Shown: positions 23,500 through 45,700 of the stretch, piece after piece
Layout of the letters: every line of letters begins with the position of its first letter
Position numbering within the stretch: position 1 is the first letter of the stretch
Source of the DNA: Callipepla californica brunnescens
Lineage: Eukaryota; Chordata; Aves; Galliformes; Odontophoridae
Direction of reading: 5' to 3'
NCBI GenBank assembly: GCA_023055505.1
Contig: JALIRH010000001.1
Location: 12,085,467 to 12,149,466 of the forward strand
Length of the DNA stretch: 64,000 bases
The notes under the pieces: model-generated
The model's input: only the letters and a program-made list of their open reading frames with translations
What the model was told of the DNA's origin: nothing
Database searches by the model: none
Made by a program: the position numbers and the translations under genes

Positions 23500-23999
23500 T
23501 GGAATTATAGAATAATTAAGACTTAAAAAGACCATTACTGTTATCTGGTCCAACCATCAACGCGTCACCACCATGCCCACTAAACCATGTCCTTCTCCAT
23601 CTGACCATGCCACAGGTCACAGTCACCCCAGGGGTGGCGACTCCAGCACTTCCCTGGTCAGCTCATTCCAATATCTCATCATTCTTTCTGAGAATAAATT
23701 TTTTCAAAGATCCAACCCAAACCTCCCCTGGCACAACTTAAGGCCATTGCCTTCTGTCTTACGTCTGTTACCTGCAAGAAGAGGCCAACACCTCTCAGGG
23801 GTCTCCCTTGAGTCTCCTCCAGACTAAACAGTCCCAGCTCTCTCAACCACTCCCCATAAGACCTGTTCTCCTGACCCCTCACCAGCTTCTTTGCCCTTCT
23901 CTGGACATGCTCCAGGGTTTCAATGTCTTTCTTGCAGTGAGGAGCCGAAAACTGAACACAGTACTCAAGGGACGGCCTCACCAGAGCTGAGTAGAGTCC
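23500..23999 (-). mobile_element. CR1 LINE fragment (about 500 bp)
   Basis: It starts with the reversed tail (GGAATTATAGAATAATTAAG) and runs through CCCCAGGGGTGGCGACTCCA, CATTGCCTTCTGTC and CCAGGGTTTCAATGTCTTTC to the reversed GAGGCCGTCCCTTGAGTACT region. A minus-strand open frame here encodes the degraded end of the CR1 ORF2 region ([11 protein letters not shown]). Confidence 0.93.
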
Positions 24000-26900
24000 T
24001 TAACAGATTTTAGTCACGTGGTTGGCCTCAGTTTTCAATACGAGGAGTCTTAGTTCCAGAGAGACATACCGAGTCCAGAGGCTTGCTGTGATATGGAGAA
24101 GTCTATGGCTACAAATGAGTTGCACAGCTCTCTGATCTGAGGAAACAGACCACACAGCTCACCTGCCGTGTCACTGATGCAATGGTCTGTAATCCCTACA
24201 AAATTAGTTTTAACACAGAGGAATTTGGGCCAAATCACAGAATCTTCACTGCTTGTCCACCAAAATAAAACTGATTGAGATTACCCCATTACCATCTGAG
24301 ATGTGTGCATCACTCAGCTCTGGCTGAACTCTGGAATAGAGAGCCATGAAAGTTTATGGATCCAGGAAACAGGATCATTAACAGAAGTTGAACATGTAGC
24401 CATGATGGGTACTTGCTCAGGTGCCCCCATAGTGGTACTATGAGATACCAAAAAATAATCTTTAGAGATATCCAGCACTTATACTGAGTATCTTCATTTC
24501 ATTCAGAAGTAATAAAATACCACACAAGAACAAGGGAGGACGTCAGATTTCTAGTTATTCAGAATAGTTTGCACTGTCACTAATACTGTTCTGCAGTGAG
24601 CAGAAACCTGCAAATATTCCAGAGTATGAAACTGAAACAAAATAATGCTTGGTCCTTTTGTGAAAGGATTTGTAGCATATAAAGGGAAAAATCTACCAAT
24701 GTTTTGTCATTGTATTTGTACTGCAGCCTTTGTAAATCAGCCTTCAGTTTATATGGAAGTGAACTGAATCTTGGATATACGCCGTGGTTTTCCTTTCAGT
24801 GACTTGTCTGAAACTGAATTAATATCAGAGACTTAAATTTGCCAAAGGATTTTTCTCCCCGTTTTCTTTATGCAAATCTTCTGTGCTTTGCCCAGAAAGC
24901 CCTTTCCCAGTACTGCCAACAGTTTCGTTTTGGTTTCCTAGAACAAAACAACATATAGTTAATGAGGTGTTTTCACTTACACACATCCCAAAAAGTGTGT
25001 GGCCAGGAAAGGGACAGGATCATTGTAGCCTCCTCAACCTCCTCAAGCCCCAGAAGGTGACAGAGACCTGGTTATTGGAGAGAACATGGTTATGTCTTCC
25101 ATTTCAAAGTGGAAGAAATCATGGCAAACTTGCAGTAGGGAGCATCTCTTTAGGACACAAATATGTGTTGCTGGATGTGTAGGTTCTAATTGGGCTGGCT
25201 TATGGTTCTTACTGACTTGCTTCTGCAACACTGGGGTTAGCTTCTTCCCCCCAGCAAGTGTAGCACCATATTCCTCTGTGTTGTGATCTTCTGTTCTTTG
25301 AGTTCTGATACTTTCTAAACGGGTCAGTGCTCTCTAGTAGAACCAGAAGGCACCTGAGTCATTGTGTGCCTAGAGAAATGGGGACTTTTTTTCCATTAGT
25401 AATGAAGATTTACATGCGTATGCCCCGGCCTCTGCCTCAGCCATGAAAGTGAGCAAGGCTTAAGCAAGCACTAGCATTGCTGAATGACCATTCCACTGAC
25501 ACAATGCAACTTTTTCCAGAGGACATTGGTCTAAACTAGAAACAGCTGTGAACCTGGGGGACAAATAATGACTAAACAGTTGATACTCTGCCCCTCAGAA
25601 AACCCCAGGTGAAAGCTTGATTGCCCAAGCTGGAGCAGAATCAAAGACAGCATACCCTATAGGAAGTGCAGTAATTGCCTTGCACAAGCTGTTCTGTGTT
25701 TGTTGAGACAGCCTCCACTCCAGACTGGCTCCTGTGGAGCCACAGATCACTCGTTAAAATGACTCGCATCTCTACTGAATCTTAATTAAGAAAAGTGTGA
25801 GGAGCAGGTGTTAACTTGTTTTATAGTGTAATTATAGTCCCTAGGGACTCTCTAGGCACAGCTAGATACAGTTACAGAACATTCAGAAGTGCCTGATTTT
25901 GACACTTTTTGTCTCATTTGCAGTCTTGTATTTGAAGCCAGGCGCAGTAACCCCTGGAGCTGCAGGACAAGGCCACAAATATCACTTAGCGGGGAGAGAT
26001 GCTGTTTCTGTCTGCTGCTAACTCGAGAGACCGCCAGCTCCATCCTGCCTCCAGCTCATCACTTGCCTTTCCCTCTGTGCTTTCAGAGACACTACCGTAC
26101 ACCTACTGGCATAGCTGGTATCTAATAGCATCCCAGACCAAATAATCTGAATTTGTGAGGTTAGTTTACACACTTCAATTTGTATAGCTGGCTTATGTTG
26201 TTTTGTGTGGCTGGGTTAGAGAATAATTACACGGATAGCTATATCCACAAAGTAATGGGGCAGCAATGTTTGAGGTGTGATTATATGTGTAAGGGCTGAA
26301 GAAATGCACAGAGCAGTTAACTCTTTGTAGAGACAAAAGAGGATATGTTACCAAGGTGTTTGGTTCAGGCTTTTAATGCTTATTAGATCCTTTTACTGCA
26401 TAGTAAAGTCAGCAGCTCCTAAATTACTTTAGGGTCTCCATAGACTTCCAGGACAGGAATCAATGCTGGTAGCTGGAGCCCTTGGATGTAGACCAGGTAC
26501 TTATATCTGATCTGGTGTCCAAAGAAAACAAATCAGAAAAGGAAAAAAATATATATCTCTTTTCTTTTCTGGAACTGAGTTCCTGACACCTTGACTTGTC
26601 CCGTGAAGTAGAATGATCCATCCTTCACTCTTGGAAAGCTGTAAACAGAGATCTGTTCTTCATTTTTGCAAATAAAGGGTTTTGAACCTGCGTAACCCAA
26701 TGTACCATTTAATGTTCTACTCTCCAGGTTGTGTGCAGGGCTGGTTTCCTCCTGATCTAGTGCAGAGATAAATGAATGAACAGCCCAAGGAGCAGATGCT
26801 GAGAATGCATTAATCTGTGCCATTCTGGAAAGCACATTCTACTGGTGGTGGTGGTGCTGGGCTCATGATCAAGCTCTGGGTCTAAATGAGCAGAGTGGGG

Positions 26901-28345
26901 ATGTGAAAACATCATCAGTGTACCAGCTCCACGAATCCCACAGCTGCTTCTCTTTGAACTTACATTCATCTCTCAAAACTTCAGGTAACTACTGAAGGCT
27001 TCTAAATGTTGCTTTAGGCTTTCTGCACAATAAACAATATTATAGTATAAATATCTCTAGAGAATAATTCAAGTATTGGTCTTTCTGTGATGAGTACAAA
27101 TTGTGACCATGTTCACAATTGAAATGCCTCAGCTAAATATTTGGAGCCAAGTAGAAGAGCACCAGGCTCTGGTGCCTGGAAACAGATGGATGCTCTCTAG
27201 AAGATGTCATCCTTGACTTCCAAGCTGAACCTGCTTTGTGGCTGAACAAGTTTTGAGTACGTATTTGGGCTTAGCTGAAGGTATTGCTATTTTGATAGCT
27301 CCATCAGGACTTCACACTGAGCTGTTCTGGAGGCTGAGGAGCCACACAGGCAGACAGCATTACAAGGTTACCAGACCCTGTCTCCTTGTTACTGCGGGAA
27401 AATGATGGTGTGGAATTTTGGGACAGACAGTGGGTGGAGCAGTAAGACCTGTTGTGGTTTAATCTTTTAACTTCAGCAGTAAATCTACTTTTCTGTCTGT
27501 ACTTTATAATAACTGGGCAAAACAGTGCACAAAGGATATTGAAATAGGATTTTACAGTAGCTAATAAATACCCTTTGCTGTGAGGAGAGCTCAACAAAGG
27601 CCTTGAGATGAAAAAAACCGTAAGTCCTTTCAAATCATGTTCAAATTGTAATCACTCCAGTAAAAATGTCAGTAGGAGACAGAGTATTATTAGTTATTAA
27701 GATGTGAGGGATTGTTTATTTTTGAAGGAAACCAATTGTGTGCTATATCGTGCTGGGTGGTGCATTGCCTAATGACTTATAAGGTCAAGCTTTCAGGGTT
27801 TGAAGCGTTTTCCATCTTAGTAGGATAAATAGAGAGCAGTAGGTTTCTTCAAATCCATCTGAGACACTAAAAAACTTCTTATCTGAGGCCACAGAGAATT
27901 AACTGTAAATATATAGAATCTTTGGATCTGCCATGTGGAAGTACAGGAAACAAACCAGCAGAAATAATAAAATAGAAGGCAATTTGCTTATCTGGGGAGG
28001 CTGTACAGTCATTATCAGGTAAAGCAGAACTATTACTGTAAGCTCCTAAAGCCTAGTGAATCACAAAGGAAATATGGAAGTTGATCATCCTAAGTACAAC
28101 AGAAAAGTTAAAAGACATTTTCAGAACATTGCATATGAGAAACTCTGCCAAATACAGATCTGGTCTTCAAACTCTGACAATACTCCACAGAATTTATTGA
28201 CCTTAAGGGGCTCCTGACAACTTAAATTTTATCCACTTTATCTGTAGTGAGCTCTCTTTAACTGCCCTGGCTTTGCCAAAAGGCATCTGAGGCATTTTGA
28301 TTCCTCGCTCAAGGTTTTTAGTTTTGCAGTCTCATCTTCACATAG

Positions 28346-28690
28346 CATAGAATCATAGAGAGGCTTGGTTTGGAAAACACCTTGAAGACCACTCAGTTCC
28401 AACACCCCTGCCTTGAGGAGGGCTGCCACCTGCCAGATTAGACTGCCTAGAACCCCATCCAAATGGTCTTGAACAGCTCCAGGGATGGGGCATCCACAGC
28501 TTTTCTGAGCAACCTGTGCCAGCGCCTCACTGCCCGCTGAGTAAAGAATTTCTTGCTGATATCTAATCTCTATTAGTTAAAATGTTACACCTTGTCCTAT
28601 CACTACACACCCTGATTTGGAGTCCCTCTCCAGCTTTCTTGTAGACCCCTCATACACTGGAAGGCATCTCCTTAGCATCCTGAAAGCAGC
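28346..28690 (-). mobile_element. CR1 LINE fragment
   Basis: A reversed CR1 tail (AGAATCATAGAGAGGCTTGG) is followed by CTCCAGGGATGGGGCATCCA and CACCTTGTCCTATCACTACA, ending near CTGGAAGGCATCTCCTTAGC. Confidence 0.92.
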
Positions 28691-31600
28691 ACTGAGGTGC
28701 TCACTGTTTTATTTGCCTTGCCTACCACTGCTCAAAACAGATCTAAAAATCACAATATTGAATACACCATCTGCCATGGGAATTTTGTCCCCATAGAGAG
28801 CCATAGGAGGGAAATGCCTACACATTCTCTCACTCTCACTCTGCTAGGGATAAGTTTGTAGAGATGAGTCCTCCCTTTATTTCATGTGAACAAGCAATGT
28901 GAAAAATGACTGTTGGAAGATGAGAAAAGATATCTGAGATTCAGATGAAGGGGTCTGAATTCTACTCCCTTTAAAAGCAGTTTGACTTTAGAAGAAATCA
29001 AGAAGCTGAGCAGGTGCTGTGTTTCACAAAGCCCTCAGTTCAGATTTCATTTAAACATACACTTTATCTTCATTCCCAGGCTACTTCATATGGTGAACCT
29101 TGCCAAAGCTGTTGAACGTGGTTGAGGGACTGCACGAAGGGCTGCCCACAGCTGCCTGGGAACTAGCCAAGCAGACAGGTGAATTAACATAGGAAAGGGA
29201 AGAGATCATTGCAGCACAAAATGGTGCTGCAGAAGCCTCTGTTACGGCCATACCAGCTCATCCTGCCCTCATCCATCTCCAGAAGAGGTGTGTGCTTACC
29301 CCTGCTGCACCCAGTAGATCTTTTGCTGTTGGAAATGACAAAAAACATTAAGACATTGCTGTTTTGAAGAATAACCCTATATTTGCAACAGTCTTCTCTC
29401 AGATTTCCAAACGCCGAGCTCTGTAAGGTGAAAGAGGAACTTCTCAGGTCATCTGGAGGAAAGGCTGAAGTGGAGTAGAGCAGGTACATACAGTCAAAGC
29501 AATGAGGTGAAACAAGCCAGATGCGGAGCTAACAGACCAACTACATTTTTCATCGGAGACTACAGGGGCTCGTTTAGGAGCTTGACTCAATGCCAAATAG
29601 CTCGCTGCACCTCTAAGAAATTGCTTTATTCTAAAAAAGTAATCTGAAAGATCCCTGGACTGCAGTCAACTTAATATCATACATATCTGCTTCTTCAAAG
29701 CATTCTCTTTGGCTCAGCATAGCAACAGAAGCATAACTATTAGTGGTTATTTCAACCTTGAGGTAATCGGATGCCCCACCACCCCACCCGCTAAGCAAAT
29801 AAATTGTCTTTGATGTCCCTATAATATGTCTCAGAAGAGAAAAATAAAGGAGAGGGCCTATATTTAATGTTGTGAAAAAGATTATTCTAAAGAATAACAC
29901 TGTCAAATGAATATTTAGTGTAAAAACTGTATTTGTAGATCATTCTTTCAGCTCCTTGTCATATAAAGGTAGTTGAAATATGTTTCTAATGGCAGAGCTG
30001 ACTTGTCAAGGCATTGCCCGACAAATAGGGAAACCTTTTTTTATCACAGACAGTTATTCCAAAGACACTCATTGAGATGGACTCAGTCCCGGTGTCTCTC
30101 TACCCTAGAGAAGCCAAAACTCAAAACTATATAAAAGACAATGAGTAGCTCTTCAGTTTTAGTTCAAAGGAATGCACTAATGACTAGGATTATTGCTCTG
30201 TATTTCAGGGTACTTATTTTTTTTGCAGCACAGTTTTAGTGCCCTCACCTGCAGTTTGAAGTATATCCTCATTCCACTCTAAACTCGACATGAAATTGAA
30301 CAGGAAACACCACTTATCAGTGTTCTTTTTCCCCAGGCTGATGGTGCCAATCCTTCCATCAGCTTTAGGACAATTCATGTCTGTATTAAATGGTGGAACT
30401 CACCTTGTCAATGAGGTTCTTTGATATTTTAATGGTGCATAATGTGACTAAGGGAAATACATGTGTGGGGAAAGCTATATTATGAGCCAGTCAGTACAGT
30501 AGAAACACTAATGCTTATTCTAGTGAAATATCATAGCAGACAATATCATTCTAGAGCAAAACAATAATAGCAGCACATGTGCTCTCACTGGAATTCAGAC
30601 GTAGTAATCCTTTTATTGTCCTAGTCGTAACTTTGACATGTATGAACAAGCAATGCTTCCATGTCACTCTCCAATCTCTTCTTTCATGTAGCTCCAGATG
30701 ATAGATACATTTTGAGTGAAATAGTGAAAAGTCTACTTTGGCACCTGCGTTCCCTTTGTTTATTCCTAAGATTACATGGCTTGTATACAGTGATAAAAAA
30801 ATATATTTGAAGAACTCCTTTAAATAAACATTGGTTTGCAAATTGTAACAACAAATTTGTACACGCGTAAATACTTACACAGATATGTAAAAAATAGCAA
30901 ACATACAGAAGACTTCCAACTTGCTACATTGGAAAAATATTAAGATTTGGAAATCATTAAGACATCTGTGTGTACAGCACATGTAAACCATTTTGTGGTG
31001 AAACTGGAAGTGATGAATTGCACATTCGCCAGCATCAGCTACAGTATGACAAAGTCAGCTCTTTTTCTCACTGTAGCTGATGTTTCAGTCACAGACTTTG
31101 ATTAAAACCAAAGCAAATGAACACGTAAACAGAGATCATGCCTTAAAAACATTTGTGTGCATAACAATGACAGCCACAGCATGCGGATTTAAATGAGCAA
31201 AGAAAATCTTAACAGAAGCAGAATTGCAATACTCCTACCATTGATCACTTCAGTGCCAGTTATATCTGGCTGCCTTTTGCATCAACTGATATTAATGGCT
31301 TGACATGAAAGCTCTTGACTTAAAGCTTGTGCAAGTTTTTTTTGGCTTGTGCAGACTTCCAAACCAAGTTTACATCTTATGTCATTTGCATACAATTATA
31401 TCCCTTAGATAATCACATTGCTCAAAACCAAACACTGACATTTTCAGTATTTATGTACAGCTCCCGACCCTGTCTTTATATATAAAGCTCCACGTCAGGA
31501 AAAACCCTGTGTAGAAATTCAGGGACGTTTACTGTAAGCTCAGCAGCAGAGCATTATAGAGAAACACACACATCTATATTCACACTGTCTCACTAACTGT

Positions 31601-31899
31601 AATGTCACTGCCTAGACCAGCTTTGTTAACATAGTGGGAGGTCTCCTGGATTAGAGGCACCAAATCCTCCTTTTGAGAATTTTCTGACTATCTAGGGAAA
31701 CAGGACTCCAAATTGCATGTCTTCACAATCTTATCTAAAGGAGCAAGAATTCACGATACTGTAGCTGGGGATACAGACTGTGTTTAAGGATCTTGTTGGT
31801 AAACTCTAAGTGCGATGTCATTAATTTCTAGTCCTATCTCTACATATGGCAGCCCTTCTTTGCTACAAAGGGTACCAAGCCAGAGAGTTCAGTGGATCC

Positions 31900-31905
31900 T
31901 TTATT
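31900..31905 (-). terminator. CPED1: Possible CPED1 polyadenylation signal
   Basis: A minus-strand AATAAA lies about 1 kb after the CPED1 stop codon. Other copies occur near 30760 and 30610, so the true 3' end is not decided. Confidence 0.25.
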
Positions 31906-32934
31906 AGACTCATATTTACCTGGCTGACTCCCCTCTCTAATATGCGCTCCATTTTTCTTTTTTTCTTTTCGAGTGCTCTTGGTGCTTTTAATTCATAACA
32001 AAAAACAATGCTGCTTCCTCTTAAGTCATTTGTTGTTGTGCCAAAACATATCAGGACCTGGTTTGATCAGATGTTTTTTTTAAATATCTGTTTATGGTCA
32101 TCCAGTCAGAGTTAACTACAGCCACAGCGCTGATGAGAATGGTGCTGCCTCTCTGTGCTATGACACGGCCTGCCTTCTGCAATGGGAAGTGAAAAAGGGC
32201 AGCCATCCTGCATGTGGCTGCTCTTTGGAACAGTGACCTTAAATAGGTCTGTGTATATATTCACTGAATTTACATGTTGCTTTAAGACAATTGCAATCGG
32301 TCTCAAGTTTAAAAAATCTACTTCTGTATTAACTTTGGAAAATGTAAAAAATAGAGTAGACATCTGTTGCATATAAGATAGAAAGAAGGGAAGTGTTTCC
32401 AGAAAAGACACTAAAGTTCAAAAGGACACTTTCAAATTCTATAAACCAAGTGTCAGAATAGAAAAAGTTCAGATACTGAAGGGGATCCCATCCACATAAA
32501 ATAAAACTCTTTGAAATGGAATGTAACCAGTTTCTAAATACATTCAAATATTACAGTGTCTCTATAAATAGAAAAATTATAGTGTGGAAGAGCTAAAGCA
32601 GTCCTTTCCAAGTTGTTCAAGTGTACATATTTCTCTCTCTTTACTATCATTAATAAACAGTTGCTTGAGCTACAGCTGTTCTAGCACTTGGCAGCAGTTC
32701 AAGTAACTTCCCTTCTACACTCTCTTTGCATCCCTCCATCTTCCATTTTGAAACCACAGAACTCCAACGTCGTATCTTGATTTCATAACATGTTAAGGAA
32801 AAATGCCACATGTCGCAAACTCTGTTGGTGCACGTGCAGCCAATCAAGGAAGCGTGTCATAAATTCAGCATGGTCCTCCTATTGTCACTCAGGTAGTGGC
32901 GTATCTCTAAACGCAGTGCTACATCCAGGAGAGG

Positions 32935-40875
<7,941 letters not shown>

Positions 40876-41057
40876 TCAGAACGCACATTTTACTTAGCAG
40901 ACACATCAAAAGACACTGCATTTTTTTTTTCTTTCAGTCAGTCAAGTCCACGCCCATAAGAAAACAAATGAAATGTTTGCATTTAAAATTTCTGGTGTTT
41001 TCCCATAATTTATCACATCAAGTCTTGACATGGAATAACACCAAATGCATAACATTA

Positions 41058-41261
<204 letters not shown>

Positions 41262-41361
41262 TCAGAGGCCTGATGTCATTTTCTACTATTTTTCAACCAC
41301 ACAATACGGCCTGCACACATTGTGTTTAATTGTTTGCTTACATTACTTGCAAAATCTGTTA

Positions 41362-41751
<390 letters not shown>

Positions 41752-42687
41752 TCAGTACTAGAATTCTGATTTATCAAAGTATGTGTGATCTGGTTAACAA
41801 AAAGATACATTATGTGTTTCAAAGAAAAAAAAAAAGTACAATTTATAGATGTCTAGAGTTGCACAGTTAATACTGCACTTTTAATCCTTGTTTTCTTTAG
41901 CCTAAGTTTACAGTTACTTCAAATTGCTAATACAGTTCCTCTCTTGATTTCTTGCAGTTTCCTGCTTTGCTTCCTTCAGTTTTTCATGTGGTTTGTTCCC
42001 ACACAGCATGTCTTAGTTAACTTCTGTCTTCCATAAATGTGATTAATTAGAAGTTTCACAAAAGGAACACACACATCAATGACTGCAACTGCTGCCTTAT
42101 TTGTGAAGAGGTGGCCTTTCTGTCATTTCAGAGAGAATTAAAAAAGAGAGCTATTTTCGTGGCAAAGATTCTGAATACAGTCCTGGATTGTGTGTGACAG
42201 GAAGCATTGCATCCTAAAGGGAGTTGAAAGAGTCATAAGGATAACAGAGATGTCAGCAGTTTGTCTCTGAACTTGCAAACTAATAAAGAAGTTAAATTTA
42301 GGATTGCTTCTATCCATTCTGTTGACTCCTCTGCCAAATCAAGTATCTGTATGTTGAGACCACAGAACTGAAGGTTATTTTTTTTACTACAATTGCCCTA
42401 TTTTTAGTGGATAAAACTAACATTTCCTTCTGCTGAAGAGAAAGTGTAAGCAATGAAAGAGTCCAAATCTGAAGAGAATGCAGGTTCACTGAGGTTTGCC
42501 AGTGAAATCTGTCAATATCACAGTCAACCAGAAATGCACACAAGGGAGCAAAAATGTAAAACTGAGAGTCAGAAAACCCACAGAGCCATAACACAACATC
42601 AGCTCTGTTTTCTGTACAGCTGTATGCCTCTTTTCCTGCCTCCTCTGTCACTCAGAGTAGTTGTCATCCTGTATGTTGGGGTCACTG

Positions 42688-42708
42688 TTTTTATTTATTT
42701 ATTTATTT
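42688..42708. repeat. TTTA tetranucleotide tract
   Basis: About five tandem TTTA/ATTT units. Confidence 0.85.
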
Positions 42709-45700
42709 AGTGTTTTAAAACTTCCATCTTGAATGTTTGGTTAGGCAAATAGAATTCAGACAACATGAGGTTACATGTTAAAGAACATGTTTCCAAAGCA
42801 TGCCCTAGAGATTTTATGTGGTGAAAGCATTACGGACTTCTCTCATCTAATAATCTCTATTTATCTAGTCCCTTCAGGAACAGTTTTTAGAGACTGAATC
42901 CAGTCCCCAGTATGAGCCTGCTGTGAGTAAAAAATGAACCACAACAGTATGCCAAGGAAAGCTCTCACAGGACAGAATCTGTTTCTCATGAACACACCCT
43001 GATTTGGTGGCAGAGCCAAGAATGTGCAAAAGAGTAACTTGAACATCCCTTGCCCCGTCCATTGCGGGCTGCAGAGAATCATGAGGTAGATACAGAAGCT
43101 GTTTTAAATTCACACTTAGAAGCTGTTTTATGTCCTTTTATGGGTCTCTCAAAGCTGTTTTGCAGATTAGATTTGTAAACAGTTGCTGGTTGTTGGATCG
43201 CACAAGCTTTTCTCTCACATGCAAGGGGATTTCCAGCTCTTTTCACATTGTGCCCCAAGAAACCTTTTTAAGCCAAGCACAGCACGACTCAGAAGTCAAG
43301 GATCCTTGGCTGTGGAAGGATGTGTTGGATTCTCCCTTTCTTTCATTCTCAAACACACAAACGTGCACACAATTATTTATAATTGGGAAGACAGCCCACA
43401 CTACAGTATGACCTAATTCTAAAGTAGGCTAACTTCAGGTTTTAAATAAGAATTCTTTAACTTGCAAAATCTCTTAATCTCTCTAGTTTGTCTATATCCA
43501 CATATCTTTAATCTCCATTTCACGAGTCCATCTTGTGATGTATAGATGTATATCTATTTAAAGAGCAGTTCTTAGATATCATCAGGCAAAGATATCATTA
43601 ACTTCTAGTGTGGGTGAGTACATTTCTATAAAATCACAGAACACCATTAGTAGAATAACAAACAGGCTTTACCAGGTTACACACAGTAGACCATGTTAGA
43701 CTATTTATCTTCTAATAACATGTAACACCATTTCACTATCACTGACCATGGGGATTTCCAGCTGAAAAGGAGCACATTCAGCTATAAATCACACTGATAT
43801 GGAAAATGTGGCAATTTTACCTTAGTCTTCGTTGTATAATAACTAATATTCGGATCTAGCTGTATTCTATCTAGCTGTATTTGGTCTAATCTCATCTAAT
43901 TGTATTCAAATAGAAGAACCAGAGCCCTCACATCAACAGTAACAAACAAGACATTGAAAAAAAATGAGAGAAGAATCATGGCCAAAGCTCACAAACATGA
44001 TGCAGAGATGTAAATACGTCTTAATGCCATGATGCTATGCATCAGAAAAATCTAAGATGGACCAAAAACAGTGTTATTGTGCTGATGTTCTAAGAATGAG
44101 GAGGTGACGGGAGCCAGAGCAGACTCTTGTAGAGCAGTCAGCATAACTAGATGAAGTAGATACCTGTCAGTGCCCTAAGGTACTTCTTCAAATAGCACAA
44201 GACTCACAAGGGTGTACACAGCTCACCTCTAAAGGAGTAAGTTTTGAGTTTCAAAACATCTCTCTTTTCACTCTTGAGGGAGCTTGTTGTGAGGAGTTAA
44301 AGCAGATCAGGAAAAGGATTAGATCTGTGTCTGCGTGTCCATGTGGGAACGTATATTTATTACTAGAGGAGTGGCTGAACAGGGTGCCAGGAATGAGACG
44401 GATGGCAACATCACATCGGTGAGGAATACAGGTTGCACTGGGGAAATTAACCTAAATACTCAGAAACCGGTCTGCTAAGAGAATAGTTAAGACTTGATGT
44501 AAGAGGAGAAGAGGAAACTGAGCCAAAGAAGACCTGTGTTTGTACAGAAAGAGAGATAAAAAAAATGTAGATTATTCTCAAAGATATCAGTCAGTTATAA
44601 CAACCATATTAGCTTTCAGTCAAGAGACCTCTGACTTCAAGCAGGTATGAGCTATGCCAAGACAGTATCACTGGAATCATGCAAGTCTGTTTAACTCCGG
44701 CTACTTCCTTCACAGTGAAATCACAGCGTTGTTGAAAGATACATCATTAAAATAAGCGCTGCAGTGTGTGAAACCTATGGTCTCTGCCCTCTCGCCCTGA
44801 TGTCTGTGATCTTTACTGGAGGCTTCAGCAGACACATTCTGGAGACTGTGTGTGCCACGTTCTGAAGGGGATGATCTCCCATAAATGGAGCAGAGATATC
44901 AGACAGAAAGTTAGCTGTGCATTCTTTGTAATCTAGGCTGCTGGTTGTTCAGCACATCACCACCAAATCTGCACACGCAGAGCATCCGTTCACTAAGGCC
45001 TTCTCTGCATCCAACAATCTGGTTCTAACTATTGTTCCAACCATGCTGTGAGACATCTGTTCATCCTGGAAGAAAACAGACAAATTCTTTTTCTTCTACT
45101 TAAAAAAAAAATTCCAGGTGAGAGAACAGGATATTTGTGTGTAATCCTACCTGCAAAACATCTTTTCAAAATGCCCTTGTGCTGAACTGGCCAAGCACAT
45201 TTCATTGTGATATGCAGACCAACAGAAAACATCTTTCAGAGCATCCACCTTTTACAAGTCAGCTTCATTATCAGCATGTTTTTGGACAACCCAGAGGCTA
45301 AAGCAGGTGGTGCATAGCCCCAGGAAGGAAACTTGGTTATGTTCTCCAAATAATCTGAGAGCTTTGATGAATTAGAATAATCATTAAATGTAATTGAATG
45401 TGTGGTAGCTATGGCAACATATGTTTCTATACAGTTGCAAGCACTCACCAAAGCTGTGCATATTATTTGACTGAGGGGCTCTGTGGGTGCTTCTGTTTAG
45501 CTCTATGCTCATGATGATCCAAGTGATGGTTCAGGTGTGCAGAATATGCTATAACTCATTTTCTCCACAGTTTGGCAGAAGCTTTAGTCCTGTGCTGTTC
45601 AGGTCAATGTAGGATTTATCTGCAGGGTGACTAAAGGATCAGGCAGACACAAGGCTATAATTTTACCAGACAGAGAACAACACTGTCACGCAGACAGATG

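Larger units (their letters stand above)
14264..32934. other. WNT16-CPED1 interval (18.7 kb)
   Basis: This interval holds the WNT16 upstream region and the CPED1 3' UTR. Recognised content: the outer CpG island, CR1 fragments at 17601-17712, 19110-19365, 23500-23999 and 28346-28690, a candidate solo LTR at 23065-23467, and a TA microsatellite at 21223-21239. Long open frames at 15786-16379 and elsewhere show no protein family. The corresponding human interval lies within a bone-density association locus, so regulatory elements are plausible but not visible by eye. Confidence 0.7.

Noticed and set aside
23679..23981. 100-residue minus-strand open frame
   Set aside because: CR1 ORF2 remnant, not a host gene.
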